Origin: Mikania micrantha
Lineage: Eukaryota; Streptophyta; Magnoliopsida; Asterales; Asteraceae
Reading direction: 5' to 3'
Length of the DNA stretch: 64,000 nucleotides
Assembly: GCA_009363875.1 (NCBI GenBank)
Contig: CM018695.1
Location: forward strand, 19,440,755-19,504,754
Shown here: in pieces, positions 1-10,616 of the stretch
Layout of the letters: each line of letters opens with the position of its first letter
How positions within the stretch are numbered: position 1 is the stretch's first letter
Program-made: the position numbers and the translations under genes
Notes under the pieces: model-generated
Seen by the model: the letters and a program-made list of their open reading frames with translations, nothing else
Database searches by the model: none
What the model was told of the DNA's origin: nothing

Positions 1-120
1 GAAAACTCCATAGTCTAGCTTGGAACTCTTATTTTGTCCAGATTAGGACTTGAACCTGTGACCTTCCCAATATTGAAGTCACATGATACCTCTCATCAAC
101 CACTTAAGCTGAGGATTTAT
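1..120 (-). repeat. tRNA-like SINE head remnant
   Basis: Read on the minus strand, positions 56-46 give GGTTCAAGTCC, a good match to a pol III B box, in a context that resembles the 5' part of plant tRNA-derived SINEs. No tail or target-site duplication can be paired with it, and the window edge cuts its surroundings. A chance B-box match in a degenerate repeat is possible. Confidence 0.3.
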
Positions 121-319
121 TTAATAATACTTATTATTTTTACGAATTAACTCCTTGGAATATTCAATGTTTTTCTCTCTTGTAACATGGTCTCGTTTGC
201 GATGCAAACATATAATGTATATATGTGTCGAACCATTAAGGGCAAAAGTACAGTTGCACTAGTTGTAACGTTATTTTACTTTGTTGTTGTGAAAATAACG
301 TTAAAATCGTGGGTTGGTA

Positions 320-470
320 AGTTAGTCAGGTATCATGAGCCGGGAGTCTCATTGGAAGCAGCCTCTTTATTGCTACGGGATGGAGGTAAGGCTGTCTACT
401 TCTTACTATTCTCAGACCATACCTTAGCTTTGCTAATGGTGAGATATACTGAGTACGACGATGATGATAT
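320..470 (+). repeat. AU-like SINE body with GAT-rich tail
   Basis: The stretch has the order seen in widespread plant AU/TS-type SINEs: CCGGGAG, then TTGGAAGCAGCCTC, then GGTAAGGCTGTCTAC, then ATACTGAGTACGACGATGAT at the 3' end. The 5' tRNA-related head is not clear, so this is probably a decayed or 5'-truncated copy. An open frame of 102 codons runs through it but is only the SINE read as protein. Confidence 0.5.
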
Positions 471-1436
471 CTCCCTTGTAACAATTAAATTTTGAATGAG
501 TTTATAGTTCAACCCATACTTTTTAACAATTCATAACAATCAGGTTTTAAGTTCAAATCATTGTCTAACACAAGTGTTTTCCTACCGGTTTTCTCCTGTG
601 ATGATTTTGAGTTTAAACCTTTTATAAAAAGTCAAACTATTGAAATGGTTGAAATATCATTATAGAAGAGCTTAAACTTGAGTAATGACTATAAATCATA
701 CCATGTTAAAAAAAAATAGGCCAATTCAATACCTCATGAACAAAACTTTGTTGGAGTGAGTGGTCAACTAGTTCTTATAATAATTATAAAGCCACAAAAC
801 ATCAACTTTTCTTTACTCCACGTAGTCGTCATATAAATATATATATTCTCATCATCTCTCTTCACATATACATGTATAACTATCACTTCTTCCTCCTCAC
901 TCCCTTCTCACCATCACCAATAATTTTTCACCCGCATTTAGGCTCATGCGAGGCCACTCACGCCGGGTCTATAACAGGGGACGGAACATGATCGACACCC
1001 TCATCACTTAGATGCTCACAGCCCGTTACACATGGTCTAAGTATATGAGTGTCGATATAGGAGTGTTTTACTTTGTATATGTATTACTTCGTAGGAATGC
1101 ATGTCATGTATTCAAATCCACATCTTATATACCTTACTCGTTTATTTTTAATTTCTGTTAATTAAATGTACGATCATGTACCTTGGCAAGGATAGTTCTT
1201 GAAAAAACTTTACTATCTGCTTCGTTTGCGCTTGTGAGCCATTGATGTTGTTGCTTTGCATATGCATCTCCGACTAATCTGCAAACACATAATCATAACC
1301 TTTTAATATCCAGCATATCTATGCGAGTGTGAGCTTTGTCGCCTAGGCACAACATCAGTATTCACATCCCTAACAAGTGTTCTACTGTTCATGTTACTAT
1401 GTTAGTGCCCTATAGCTCTATTGTTCACGCTGTGAG
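471..1436. other. AT-rich non-coding stretch, no gene recognised
   Basis: No coding region is visible. A TATA-like stretch with AT repeats lies near 830-850, followed by a pyrimidine-rich run at 850-910 that would look like a core promoter plus leader on the plus strand, but no open frame follows it. The whole stretch may lie inside the second intron of the bHLH gene on the opposite strand. Confidence 0.3.
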
Positions 1437-1562
1437 CCCAGTGACGGAGCTTGAAAGCTTTCGAAGAAAGAGCGAAAAATTACGGCAGCCAGAATAGATG
1501 TTAATTTTTCGAACCAGGAGGGGCGGTCCCCCTGGCCCTAAAGAAGCTTCGTCCTTGCCGGT
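1437..1562. mobile_element. Short MITE-like remnant
   Basis: About 125 bp begin near CAGTGACGGAGCTT and end with the approximate inverse (GAAGCTTCGTCCTTGCCGG), enclosing a GGGGCGGTCCCCC core. This matches the look of small non-autonomous elements common near plant genes. No target duplication was identified, so the class is unknown. Confidence 0.35.
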
Positions 1563-1727
1563 CATGCCTAAATCTCTTGACTAGGAGTACCCTGAAAGTG
1601 ATATGAGGTGACACTCATAGCCTAACAGCAACACGTGTACGGTTATGCTTTATTCCCGAGTTAATTAAAGGAGAGAAAAAAGTTGCAACAAAAGGAGAAA
1701 CTGTTGTGTTCATATGTTTCATTTAAT

Positions 1728-1850
1728 GAAAGAAAAAGAAAAGGAAAATAAAACATACTGTGTTCTCGAGTTTCACTTGAGGAAAGAAAGGAAATAAAAT
1801 GAAAGGAACAATAGGTAAAATTACTTAGTTTTCCTTTCTTTTTCTTTTCG
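1728..1850. repeat. Purine/pyrimidine inverted repeat
   Basis: A purine run (AAAGAAAAAGAAAAGGAAAA, about 1728-1748) is mirrored about 80 bases later by its near-complement TTTTCCTTTCTTTTTCTTTT (about 1830-1850). It could form an AT-rich hairpin. It lies in the presumed second intron of the bHLH gene. Low-complexity sequence can produce such pairings by chance. Confidence 0.4.
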
Positions 1851-2078
1851 ATTTGGAAGTAGATAGAAGGAAAATTTTAGTTCTTTTTTTCCTTTTCTCT
1901 CATTTTCTTTATTTGATTTTCTTTCAATTCTCTCTTCAATAAACTCTAGAACATAGCGTTAGATCGTCTTCGACTTCGAGCCGATAAGTTTCAGATTGAT
2001 TTTACGCGATAAGAAAATGGTGTCATTGGAATCATTTCTAGGAATAAAATTTATGCAAACCAGTTGATGGCTACGTAC

Positions 2079-2544
2079 CCGACACCAGGAGGATAAGTGA
2101 AAGAAACACACATGAGATAGAACCATTCGAACTCAGTCAGGTCCTCCGGCGACAATGCCACCGATGGCCGCCGTGTTACCGCTTGCTGGTTCTCCGTCAC
2201 CTGCTGCTCACCGGAAGCCAACGAATCATACAGCTCTCTAAGCTGCTCGCTTCTACTCTCCGCCGCCTCCTCCGTGCTAACCTCCACCGGCGCCACCGTC
2301 TTCCTTGTTTTGATTGGTCCGTTGTAGCATCCATCTCCCCATACTAAAACCCTAACCATTCATCACATACCAAACAAATCACAAATTAAAATCACCACAA
2401 ACATATATAAGTCATTCGCATATGATTTGATTTAATCTAATACCTTTTTTTATGACAAAATTTCCAGAAAATAATGTACGTCCATTGAACAGACTGTACA
2501 GCAGACTGTAACATCTCCTTCAATCCATCACCACCGGCAGCCAT
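2079..2544 (-). CDS. TT8-like: TT8/AN1-like bHLH regulator, exons 1-2 (partial gene)
   Basis: Exon 1 runs from the ATG at 2544 down to 2444 (33 codons plus two bases; donor GGTATTAG). Intron 1 is 2443-2352 (acceptor GGTTAG). Exon 2 is 2351-2079, ending before the donor GTACGTAG. The spliced product contains AVQSVQWTYIIFW, VLVWGDGCYNGPIKTRKTV, SEQLRELYDSL and LSPEDLTEFEWFYLMCVSF. These are hallmarks of the N-terminal bHLH-MYC domain of subgroup IIIf proteins (TT8, AN1, with GL3/EGL3 close by). That domain binds R2R3-MYB partners in the MYB-bHLH-WD40 complex controlling anthocyanin and proanthocyanidin genes in the nucleus. The intron positions match what I remember of TT8-type genes. The acidic region, bHLH motif and ACT-like end would lie beyond the left edge. 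A truncated pseudogene cannot be excluded. Confidence 0.8.
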
Positions 2545-3274
2545 GGATGAAATTGAAAGCTCGAAATTAGGTATTTCCGGTGAGATCTTGAATCGAATTG
2601 CAACTAAAAGTTTTTAAAATACGTATGAACATAAAAAGAATCAGTTACATCAGATTATGCGTGTAAAATTAGCAACTTATGGAGCGTGATTAAGCTTTTG
2701 AAAATGGATTGATCGTTTTAGAAAATGACGGGAGAGATATTGGTGGTTATGGCGAAGAAGGGGGGTTGCAGTTGACTGGTTGGTCTACCAAAATCTTTAT
2801 GTTGACGTTAGACTTGTAATATTTTTGTTTCTTGATTTGGCTCCAGCGTCAACACCATCAAATGACTACTTGTGTGCAATTTCGTTTTCTAGTAATATAT
2901 TATTTTTTTAAAAGTAAATTGCCATTTGTTAGTATTTTCATACTTAATTTATAAGTTTATAAATTATTATGTGTCATTAAAATTTTATAACATATACAGT
3001 TACTATATTTTACTCTTAATATCAAGATTTTTTGCAACCTAAGGACTGTTTGTGTGACAAATGTTTAAATGTTTGGACTATATAGGTAATTTATGTAACG
3101 TAGGATAAAAAAGTGAAATAATAATAATTTACTTTTTTTTAATATTTATTTTAAGAATGGATGGCAAAGGTTAATACCAAGGATATTCTTTCAAAACAAA
3201 TAGTAATGATTTTAGTTCTCACAGGGTTGGGTGACAAAAAAGTAACCAACAATCGCTCTGAACCATAATCAACT
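2545..3274. promoter_or_regulatory. Upstream region of the bHLH gene
   Basis: This is the sequence 5' of the minus-strand bHLH start codon. It is AT-rich and I see no other gene in it. No TATA box or MYB/bHLH site is convincing enough to place. The repeat-rich part begins about 730 bp from the ATG, so any proximal promoter is probably confined to this segment. Confidence 0.4.
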
Positions 3275-3435
3275 TTAGGGCTGATCAAAAAACCTGCGTT
3301 TCGCTCGAAAAAGGCTCGGCTCGAAAAGCGTTTTGCTTAAAAAGAGCTCGTTAAAAACGAGCCGAGCCGGAGCCAGAGTTGGCTCAGCTTGAGCTCGGCT
3401 CATGGCTCGACTCGTTGGCTCGATTATATGGGGAT
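3275..3435. repeat. GAGC/GCTC-rich repeat remnant
   Basis: The segment is made of variants of GAGCCGAGC and its complement (for example GGCTCGGCTCG). The same kind of sequence recurs at about 33030-33190 and 35630-35690, and as short stretches inside elements B1 and B2. Its origin is unknown to me. The open frame across it is low-complexity. Confidence 0.55.
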
Positions 3436-3633
3436 GTTCAATTGAGAACCAATGTAAGTTAAGAACTAAAAGAACCATTTATAGTCACAAGTTTGAAAGG
3501 TATAAAGGTAACTTTCCTTATTTTCAAGTGAAATTACTTTTATATCCTTCAAAATTTGTGGATATAAATGTGGTTATTTAATTCTTTATAATTTATTGTT
3601 TCTCAATAAAATGAATCCCTATATATATATATA

Positions 3634-4264
3634 GGGGCCGGTTATTGTACAAAGGAAATTAACGTGAGAAGCGTAAGAAGCCACCAGAATACGCCACGTG
3701 TAATCTGGGTAAGGGGTATAATGGTCCGTGTAAAATCACGGACCACGTTATATAAAATCACTGACCATTGTTTAACAAGCATAATCAACGACTAACTGAA
3801 TAATCACGGACTACTAATCACGGAACATATGTAACAAATAATGGACCACGTATATAATTCAAAATAATTGAGGGCAAACTGAATAATCACGAACCAATTA
3901 TCACGTAACAAATGTAAAAATCACGGACCAACTGATAATCACGGACCACATAAAAAACGAAAGAAAACTGTAGCAATATTATACTCAAATTAAAGATAAT
4001 AAAATTCTCTATTTTATGGTGTAATTTAAAAAAAAATGATTAACCATTTAAAATTTATTCGATTTATAAAAAAATGGTGGAACTTGATTTATCCACAAAA
4101 AAGTCAACAAATGTAAGCTATTACTTTTTTGTACTTCAAGTTTTAATTCACTTAAGTTTTAAATGAAAAGTGGGACCACTAGATCCTAACCTTTAATTAA
4201 TTTGATCAAGGACTGGAAATGTTTCCTATCATTCTCACGTTAAATCCCCTTTGTATTGGAACCA

Positions 4265-4268
<4 letters not shown>
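3634..4268. mobile_element. Element D: (TA)n-flanked inverted-repeat element
   Basis: About 635 bp lie between TA tracts at 3620-3633 and 4269-4346. The left end (GGGGCCGGTTATTGTACAAA...) and the reverse complement of the right end (GAGATGGTTCCAATACAAAG...) pair imperfectly over about 40 bp, including TACAAAGG and TTAACGTGAGAA. The interior repeats the motif AATCACGGACCA many times (3730-3960). There is no coding capacity. This fits non-autonomous elements that insert into TA microsatellites (rice Micron is the named precedent); the class is inferred. Confidence 0.6.

Positions 4269-4346
<78 letters not shown>
4269..4346. repeat. (TA)n microsatellite between elements D and A
   Basis: A near-perfect TA/AT dinucleotide run with a single break near 4304. 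Both neighbouring inverted-repeat elements end exactly here, so it is probably the target or product of their insertion. The open frames reading Tyr-Ile repeats through it are not genes. Confidence 0.95.
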
Positions 4347-4348
<2 letters not shown>

Positions 4349-5660
4349 ACAAGGTATAAAAAATAACCCTCTTTTTTTGCTACAACTACATAACTCATTT
4401 AAACCAATCATAAACTTACACATAAGTATTATATTAAAATATTAAAAAGGGCATCATAGTCATTTTACCCCTTATAAGTTTTCCCCCCTCTTTTTTAAAC
4501 ATTAATAACTTTTTTATAATATATTATTTTTTAAAAAAAATTGCACCATTATATTCGTCTCATTTTTCTCTTTAATTCCGTTATAGTCTCGACTAATTTT
4601 TTTTTACTTTTTTTAAATGCCCTATATTTACATCATTGTAACGAGGTTAAATATAACAAATTTATTTGAAATTTTTTTAAAAATGATAAATTACAGTGAT
4701 GTAATTTACATTGACGTAATTTATCGTGATGTAATTTATATTGACGTAAAATTCGGTTTCGGTTTTTTCGGTGAATTTGGTTTAAATTACAGTGATGTAA
4801 TTTACATTGACAACAAATTAGTTTAAATTTTTTTCGAACAATGATAAATTACATCACTATAATTATCATTGTGAGAGAAAAAAATCAAAATAATGTGTTC
4901 TATTACGTCACTGTAATTTATCATTGTAATTATCATTGACGTAAAATTCGGTTTCGGTTTTTTTTGGTGAATTTGGTTTAAATTACAGTGATGTAATTTA
5001 CATTGACAACAAATTAGTTTAAATTGTTTTCGAACAATGATAAATTACATCACTATAATTAACATTGTGAGAGAAAAAATCAAAATAATGTGTTCTATTA
5101 CATCACTGTAATTTATCATTGTAATTATCATTGACGTAAAATTCGGTTTCGGTTTTTTTTGGTGAATTTGGTTTAAATTACAGTGATGTAATTTACATTG
5201 ACAACAAATTAATTTAAATTTTTTTCGTACAATGATAAATTACATCACTATAATTATCATTGTGAGAGAAAAAATTAAAATAATGTGTTCTATTACATCA
5301 CTGTAATTTATCATTGTTAGAGAAAAAAAATAAAATAATGTGTTACGTCACCGTTAATTATGTCATTGTAAATTACTTCATTTTGTGTTACATTACTTCA
5401 TTTTTTGTTACATTACTGTAATTTACCATTGTTAGAAAAAAATTCTAATTAATTTGCTATCTTTAAGCTCGTTACAATGATGTAAATACATGACATCAAA
5501 AAAAAAAAACTAGTCGAGACTATAACGAAATTAAAGAGAAAAATGAGACGAGTATAATGGTACAATTTTTTTAAAAAAATAATATAGTATAAAAAAGTTA
5601 TGAATGTTAAAAAAAAATGGGTAAACTTTACTTAAATAACAAATGTCTTAAATGCCCTTT
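4347..5660. mobile_element. Element A, left part (foldback element split by gypsy)
   Basis: It begins GGACAAGGTATAAAAAATAACCC after the TA tract and matches element A2 (31586-32966) from its start. Near-complementary arms lie at about 4490-4600 and 5500-5620, each carrying TAATTCCGTTATAGTCTCGA or its complement, so it can fold back. Element A2 continues as CCCTTTATATTAAAA, whereas this copy is broken at CCCTTT by the LTR at 5661 and resumes at 26517. No protein is encoded. Confidence 0.75.
4680..5340. repeat. ~195-bp tandem repeat inside element A
   Basis: The phrase GACGTAAAATTCGGTTTCGG occurs at about 4743, 4938 and 5133, a spacing of 195 bases. The unit is rich in short inverse pairs of the type GATGTAATTTACATTGA and TCACTATAATTATCATTG, so each unit can fold. 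The array sits in the loop of the foldback element. Confidence 0.75.
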
Positions 5661-7965
5661 TGAGAGGCCCCTAGCCCTTCAGTTGGCAAACATCAAACCC
5701 ATACTCTTTAATACATATTTACCTTACCATAGCAGCGGAATTTAAGGCGATTACATATAATATTATACAAACCTAAACAAACATTAATACATAGCTCATA
5801 TCTTTATTAGGATTATAACATAGCCATTCTATGCCAGGGGTAGTCTTCAACGTATGCCATGAGCCCTCCTGGTTTCCTTTCTCAACTATTCAACCTGATA
5901 TGCATGTAAAACAAGTCAGCTTTATGCTGGTGAGTTCTAAATTCATTTCTTAGAAAATCCTTTTACATAACAAACCTGTTCTCATATCATAATTTCATAA
6001 CATACATAGCATTGTAACATAATTACATAACATACATATCATCATAACATCATTCATACAGTGAAGGAACTTCACCATCAACTGCTGACCCTGAAGTCAA
6101 ACAGGTTTGTGCAGCACAAGGCTCTTAAACTATCAACTCGTAGCTGATAACTCATACATGTATAAGATTTCTTTAACACTATCAACGCGCAGCTGATAAC
6201 TCAAGCATGCCTAAGATTTCTTTAACTGAACTGGCGACACACAGTCGACAGGCCTATGTTTCCACAGGACTCTTTAACCATCAACCGAAATTGACGGCTC
6301 ATACCGGTACAAGACTCCTTTACATATATCATTCATACATAATATGGTTTAAATCATTTAAACCATCATCATCATAAACGGCTCCTTTCACCGTAGTGTT
6401 CAAGTTTTGCCCAACCGCAGCCAGCAAAACCTCATTTCCTACTCAACCTCGGTTGAGTCTTTTAAAATCATTTCTTTCTCAACCGCAGTTGAGACTTTAA
6501 AACATTCATTATATTTCAACTGAGATTCTTAAAAATCATTTACTTCTCAATCATAATTGAGACTTAAAACATTCTTTTCTTTAAAACATTCTTTATCTAT
6601 AAACATTCTTTATCTGTAAACTTTCTTTATCTGTAAACATGTTTTACCTGACCATAATCAGGTTAAAATCACTCTCATACAATACTTTATACATACATAC
6701 AATCATTTTCATAAAAGAACTTTATAACATGCATATCAGCCCAAAATGATAAAACATTTAAAACAGGGCTTTAAGAACTCACCTGATATCTTTCAGTAGC
6801 ACGATTCCTCGTAAACTGATACTAATGGTGTAACTCTGCATTAGTTTACACTTAATAAGTTATTTAGGTTTTAACCTACTGATTAGATCTTTCTGAACGT
6901 TCAATGTCAAAGACATTGTCTTGAAAGTCATCAAATAGTTAACGTTGTTGATTATAATGCTAAAACAGTTCCTAAACCGATTAATGGCTTAGAAATGATC
7001 AATCCTTATCATTAATTGCCCAAATATCATGAAATATCACAATGTAGTCTTAGAATAGGTTTAATAACCATATTTAACATACTAATATGACAGTTATCAT
7101 AAACATCAGATAATCGTTCTAATGAGTATGTTAATGATCGTGATTAGTTTGAAACACTTAGATTTAACCTTTGCATTTCAAAGATTAACCAAGCTAATCA
7201 CCTACATTGTCATAACCAAATGGATTAAACCATTATAATCACAGTTGTGATTTCATGCAAACCGGGCATTACAACAGATCAAAACAAGGATTTAACCGTT
7301 AGAACATCGTGTTCTTCATTTCTAATCAATCCTAGCCATCATCTAGGCAATAATCAACAATCCTAACTATGTCATTACGTTCAAAATCAAGATCTAATCA
7401 ATCAAAATCGAACTAGAAGGCTAAAACGAATCATTACCTAATCTGACGGAGTTTGGAGCATAGAACAACGATCAGAACTTGTAAACACGTTCCCTGGCTT
7501 CAAATATGTGATCTGATGGCTTTGATTTGGTGATTTGATGGTTAAACATCGAATTCTTTCGTCTGGAGCTAGAAAGGTTCGAGATATGAAAAAATCAAAC
7601 TTTCTGCGTGAAACTGATTAAGAAATCTGATCCATAACACCGCCTCACTCGTCGCGTACCGCGACAAGGGGCCAAAAAGAGCTTCGCGTACCGCGAAGAA
7701 ATCCGGAGGATTTTAGCTATTTTAGGTCCGTCGCGTACCGCGAAGGATCCTCAAATATTCGTCGCGTACCGCGACGAGTCCAGAAGTTCAATACTTTTAA
7801 AATTTTCTTCGTTTCGCGATTCCGGACAATCCGTAACTCCGTTTCGCGCATGGTTTTCGCCTACGTTCATCATTTCTCGTGTACTATCAATCTGTAGTAA
7901 TTACCATTGTCAATTCAACGTAGATTTTATACACGATCAAATGTGCTAATTATTCGGTTGTTACA
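5661..7965 (-). repeat. Family 1 gypsy 3' LTR
   Basis: Matches 24212-26516 almost base for base. By eye the differences include positions near 6088, 6134, 6551, 7087, 7565 and 7855. In the sense direction it starts at 7965. About 200-310 bases in, it carries four hairpin-forming TCGCGGTACGCGA-type motifs (7651-7775). The block GGCGAAAACC..GCGCGAAACGG lies 100-165 bases from the start and is shared with the other gypsy LTRs. Confidence 0.93.
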
Positions 7966-7980
7966 AATCTACCCTCCTTA
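7966..7980 (-). other. Polypurine tract, family 1 gypsy
   Basis: In the sense direction the 3' LTR is preceded by AAGGAGGGTAGATT, a purine-rich run typical of the plus-strand primer site of Ty3/gypsy elements. The 40 bases between it and the pol stop codon are non-coding. Confidence 0.7.
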
Positions 7981-8005
7981 CAATAGGTTTCGTCCTCGAA
8001 ACCTG

Positions 8006-10613
8006 TTACATTTCAAACAAATGTGGGTAGAGTTGTTTCATCTCTTCTTCAGTCTCCCATGTCGTCTCAGATCCCTTTCGGTGTTTCCATTGAACCTTAA
8101 CTTGCCTAATCGTCTTGTTACGTAATTGTTTTTCTTTCGTGTTAACTATTGCAACTGGTTCTTCTATGTAGTTTAGCTTCTCATCAACTTCAATGTCATT
8201 TAACGGCACATATGTTACATCATCCATTAGACATTTTCTTAAATGTGAAACGTGAAATGTCGGATGAATTCCATTCAGTTCAGCTGGCAATTCCAATCGG
8301 TAGGCTACCTTACCTACCCGTGCCATTATTCGAAAAGGTCCAATAAATCTCGGACTCAGCTTTCCTCTTTTCCTGAATCGAATAACTCCCTTCCATGGTG
8401 AAACTTTTAACAATACTTGATCACCTACTTCAAACTCTATTGGTCTCCGTCTTTTATCGGCATAAGATTTTTGTCGATCCTGTGCAGCTTTCATTCGTGC
8501 TTTAACTAGCTGGAGCTTTTCAGTCAAATCAATTACTGCAGCTTTACTTCCCACTTCTTTCTGTCCTACTCCTCCCCAACACACGGGTGTCCTACAACGC
8601 CGTCCGTACAATGCTTCATATGGTGGCATTCCAATACTAGCATGATAGCTATTGTTGTACGAGAATTCCACCAATGGTAGATGATCATCCCAACTACTAC
8701 CAAAATCAATAATACAGGCTCTGAGCATGTCCTCTAGGGTTTGGATAGTCCTTTCAGACTGTCCGTCGGTCTGAGGATGATACGCAGTGCTTATATTGAG
8801 TCTTGTGCCCATTGATTCATGAAACTGTTTCCAGAATCTTGAAACAAATCGCGTGTCACGTTCGGATACTATAGAAACTGGAACTCCATGTCTTGTAATG
8901 ATCTCTTTCACAAATAATTCGGACAGTTTCTCTGATGTATAAGTCTCACGTATAGGCAAGAAATGAGCACTTTTCGTTAACCGGTCTACAATCACCCAAA
9001 TAGCATCATGACGTTTCGCCGTAAGAGGCAACTTGGTAATAAAATCCATCGTGATGTGTTCCCATTTCCATTCTGGGACTTCTAAAGGTTGCACATAACC
9101 ATATGGTTTCTGATGTTCAGCTTTTACTTGTGCACATGTCAAGCATTTGTTTACGTACTGCATTACATTAAACTTCATACCTGGCCACCAATAGTCTTTT
9201 CGAAGGTCTTGATACATTTTTGTTGCACCAGGATGAATAGAGTAGCGTGACTTATGTGCTTCGTCTAGAATCCTTGACCTGATGTTCCCATTTCGTGGAA
9301 CCCACATTCGACCAAATCGAATCTTAACACCACATTCATTTTCTTCTAGACTTTTAACCTGACCAAATATTCTTTCGAATCCCACATTTTCTTCCTTTAA
9401 TCCTTCCTTCTGCGCATCCTTGAGTTCATTTAGAAAATCTGGTGTGATTACCAAACTGTAAGACTTAACTTTTATAGCAGAATGTTCTGTCTTACGACTT
9501 AGAGTATCAGCTACCACATTGGCCTTGCCTGGGTGATACAAGATCTCACAGTCATAATCTTTGAGCAGTTCAAGCCATCTTCGTTGTCTCATATTCAAGT
9601 CTTTCTGTTCAAAGAAGTATTTTAGGCTCTTATGATCTGTGTAGATTGTACATTTAACTCCATATAAATAATGCCTCCAAATTTTTAAAGCAAATACCAC
9701 AGCAGCCAATTCCAAATCATGTGTTGGATAATTAGCTTCATGGGTTTTCAATTGTCTTGAGGCATATGCTATTACCTTTCCCCTTTGCATAAGTACACAA
9801 CCCAAACCCAGATAAGACGCATCTGAGTACACAACCATGTCTTCATTACCATCCGGCAGTGTTAAAATAGGAGCTTCAGTTAACCTCTTCTTTAGTTCTT
9901 CAAAAGCTTGAACCTGAGTTGGACCCCAATCATATTTTACTTCCTTCCTCGTCAATTTTGTTAATGGTGTAGCAATCCTGGAGAAATCCTGGATAAATCT
10001 TCTATAATAACCTGCTAATCCAAGAAAGCTACGAACTTCCGTTGGTGTTTTCGGAGAATTCCATTTCATTACCGCTTCTACTTTAGCTGGGTCCACCATT
10101 ATGCCTTCTGGACTAATAACATGACCTAAAAACTGTACTTCCCGTAGCCAAAAGGCACATTTAGAGAACTTAGCATAAAGCTTTTCTCTTCTTAGTATTT
10201 CAAGAACTTCCCGGATATGACACACATGATCGCCTTCACTCCTTGAGTATATTAATATATCGTCAATAAACACAATCACTGATCGGTCTAACATAGGTCT
10301 GCACACCCGATTCATCAAATCCATAAACGCCGCAGGAGCGTTTGTTAATCCGAAAGACATCACAAGAAACTCATAGTGTCCATAACGTGTGCGAAACGCT
10401 GTCTTCGGAATATCTTGTTCTCTCACCTTTAATTGATGATACCCTGATCTGAGATCTATTTTAGAAAACCAACTTGCCCCTTGCAATTGGTCGAATAAAT
10501 CATCAATCCTTGGTAACGGATACTTATTCTTTATGGTGAGCTTATTCAATTCCCTATAATCAATACACATTCTCATACTTCCATCCTTTTTCTTTACAAA
10601 CAACACTGGTGCA
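8006..10613 (-). pseudogene. Family 1 gypsy pol: RT, RNase H, integrase, chromodomain
   Basis: About 870 codons of polyprotein. Counting from the first codon after the frame break, RT is at about 1-170 (FIDD at 117-120), RNase H includes YSDAS and TDHKSL, and integrase has an HHCC zinc region (H..H..C..C in [16 protein letters not shown]) and a D,D,E core. A chromodomain-like segment lies near the end ([16 protein letters not shown]), before YPHLFEM. Reverse transcription and integration occur in virus-like particles and nucleus. Two defects are visible against the copy at 59281. A GGGG run in the sense strand (CCC at 10614-10616 here) is one base short, separating pol from protease. The integrase core reads SERD where the other copy reads SDRD, replacing the presumed catalytic Asp by Glu. 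Confidence 0.9.
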
Positions 10614-10616
10614 CCC

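Noticed and set aside
187..495. 102-codon open frame on the plus strand
   Set aside because: It runs through an AU-like SINE body and tail; the apparent peptide is the SINE translated.
1..2078. Third exon of the bHLH gene
   Set aside because: I looked for the expected continuation of the MYC_N domain on the minus strand and saw none; the second intron probably extends past the left edge.
4235..4445. Tyr-Ile repeat open frames on both strands
   Set aside because: They are (TA)n dinucleotide repeats read as protein; the same occurs at 28172-28504, 29918-30260 and 32942-33214.
4680..5340. CRISPR-like array
   Set aside because: The repeats are long (195 bases), AT-rich and contiguous without unique spacers, in plant DNA.
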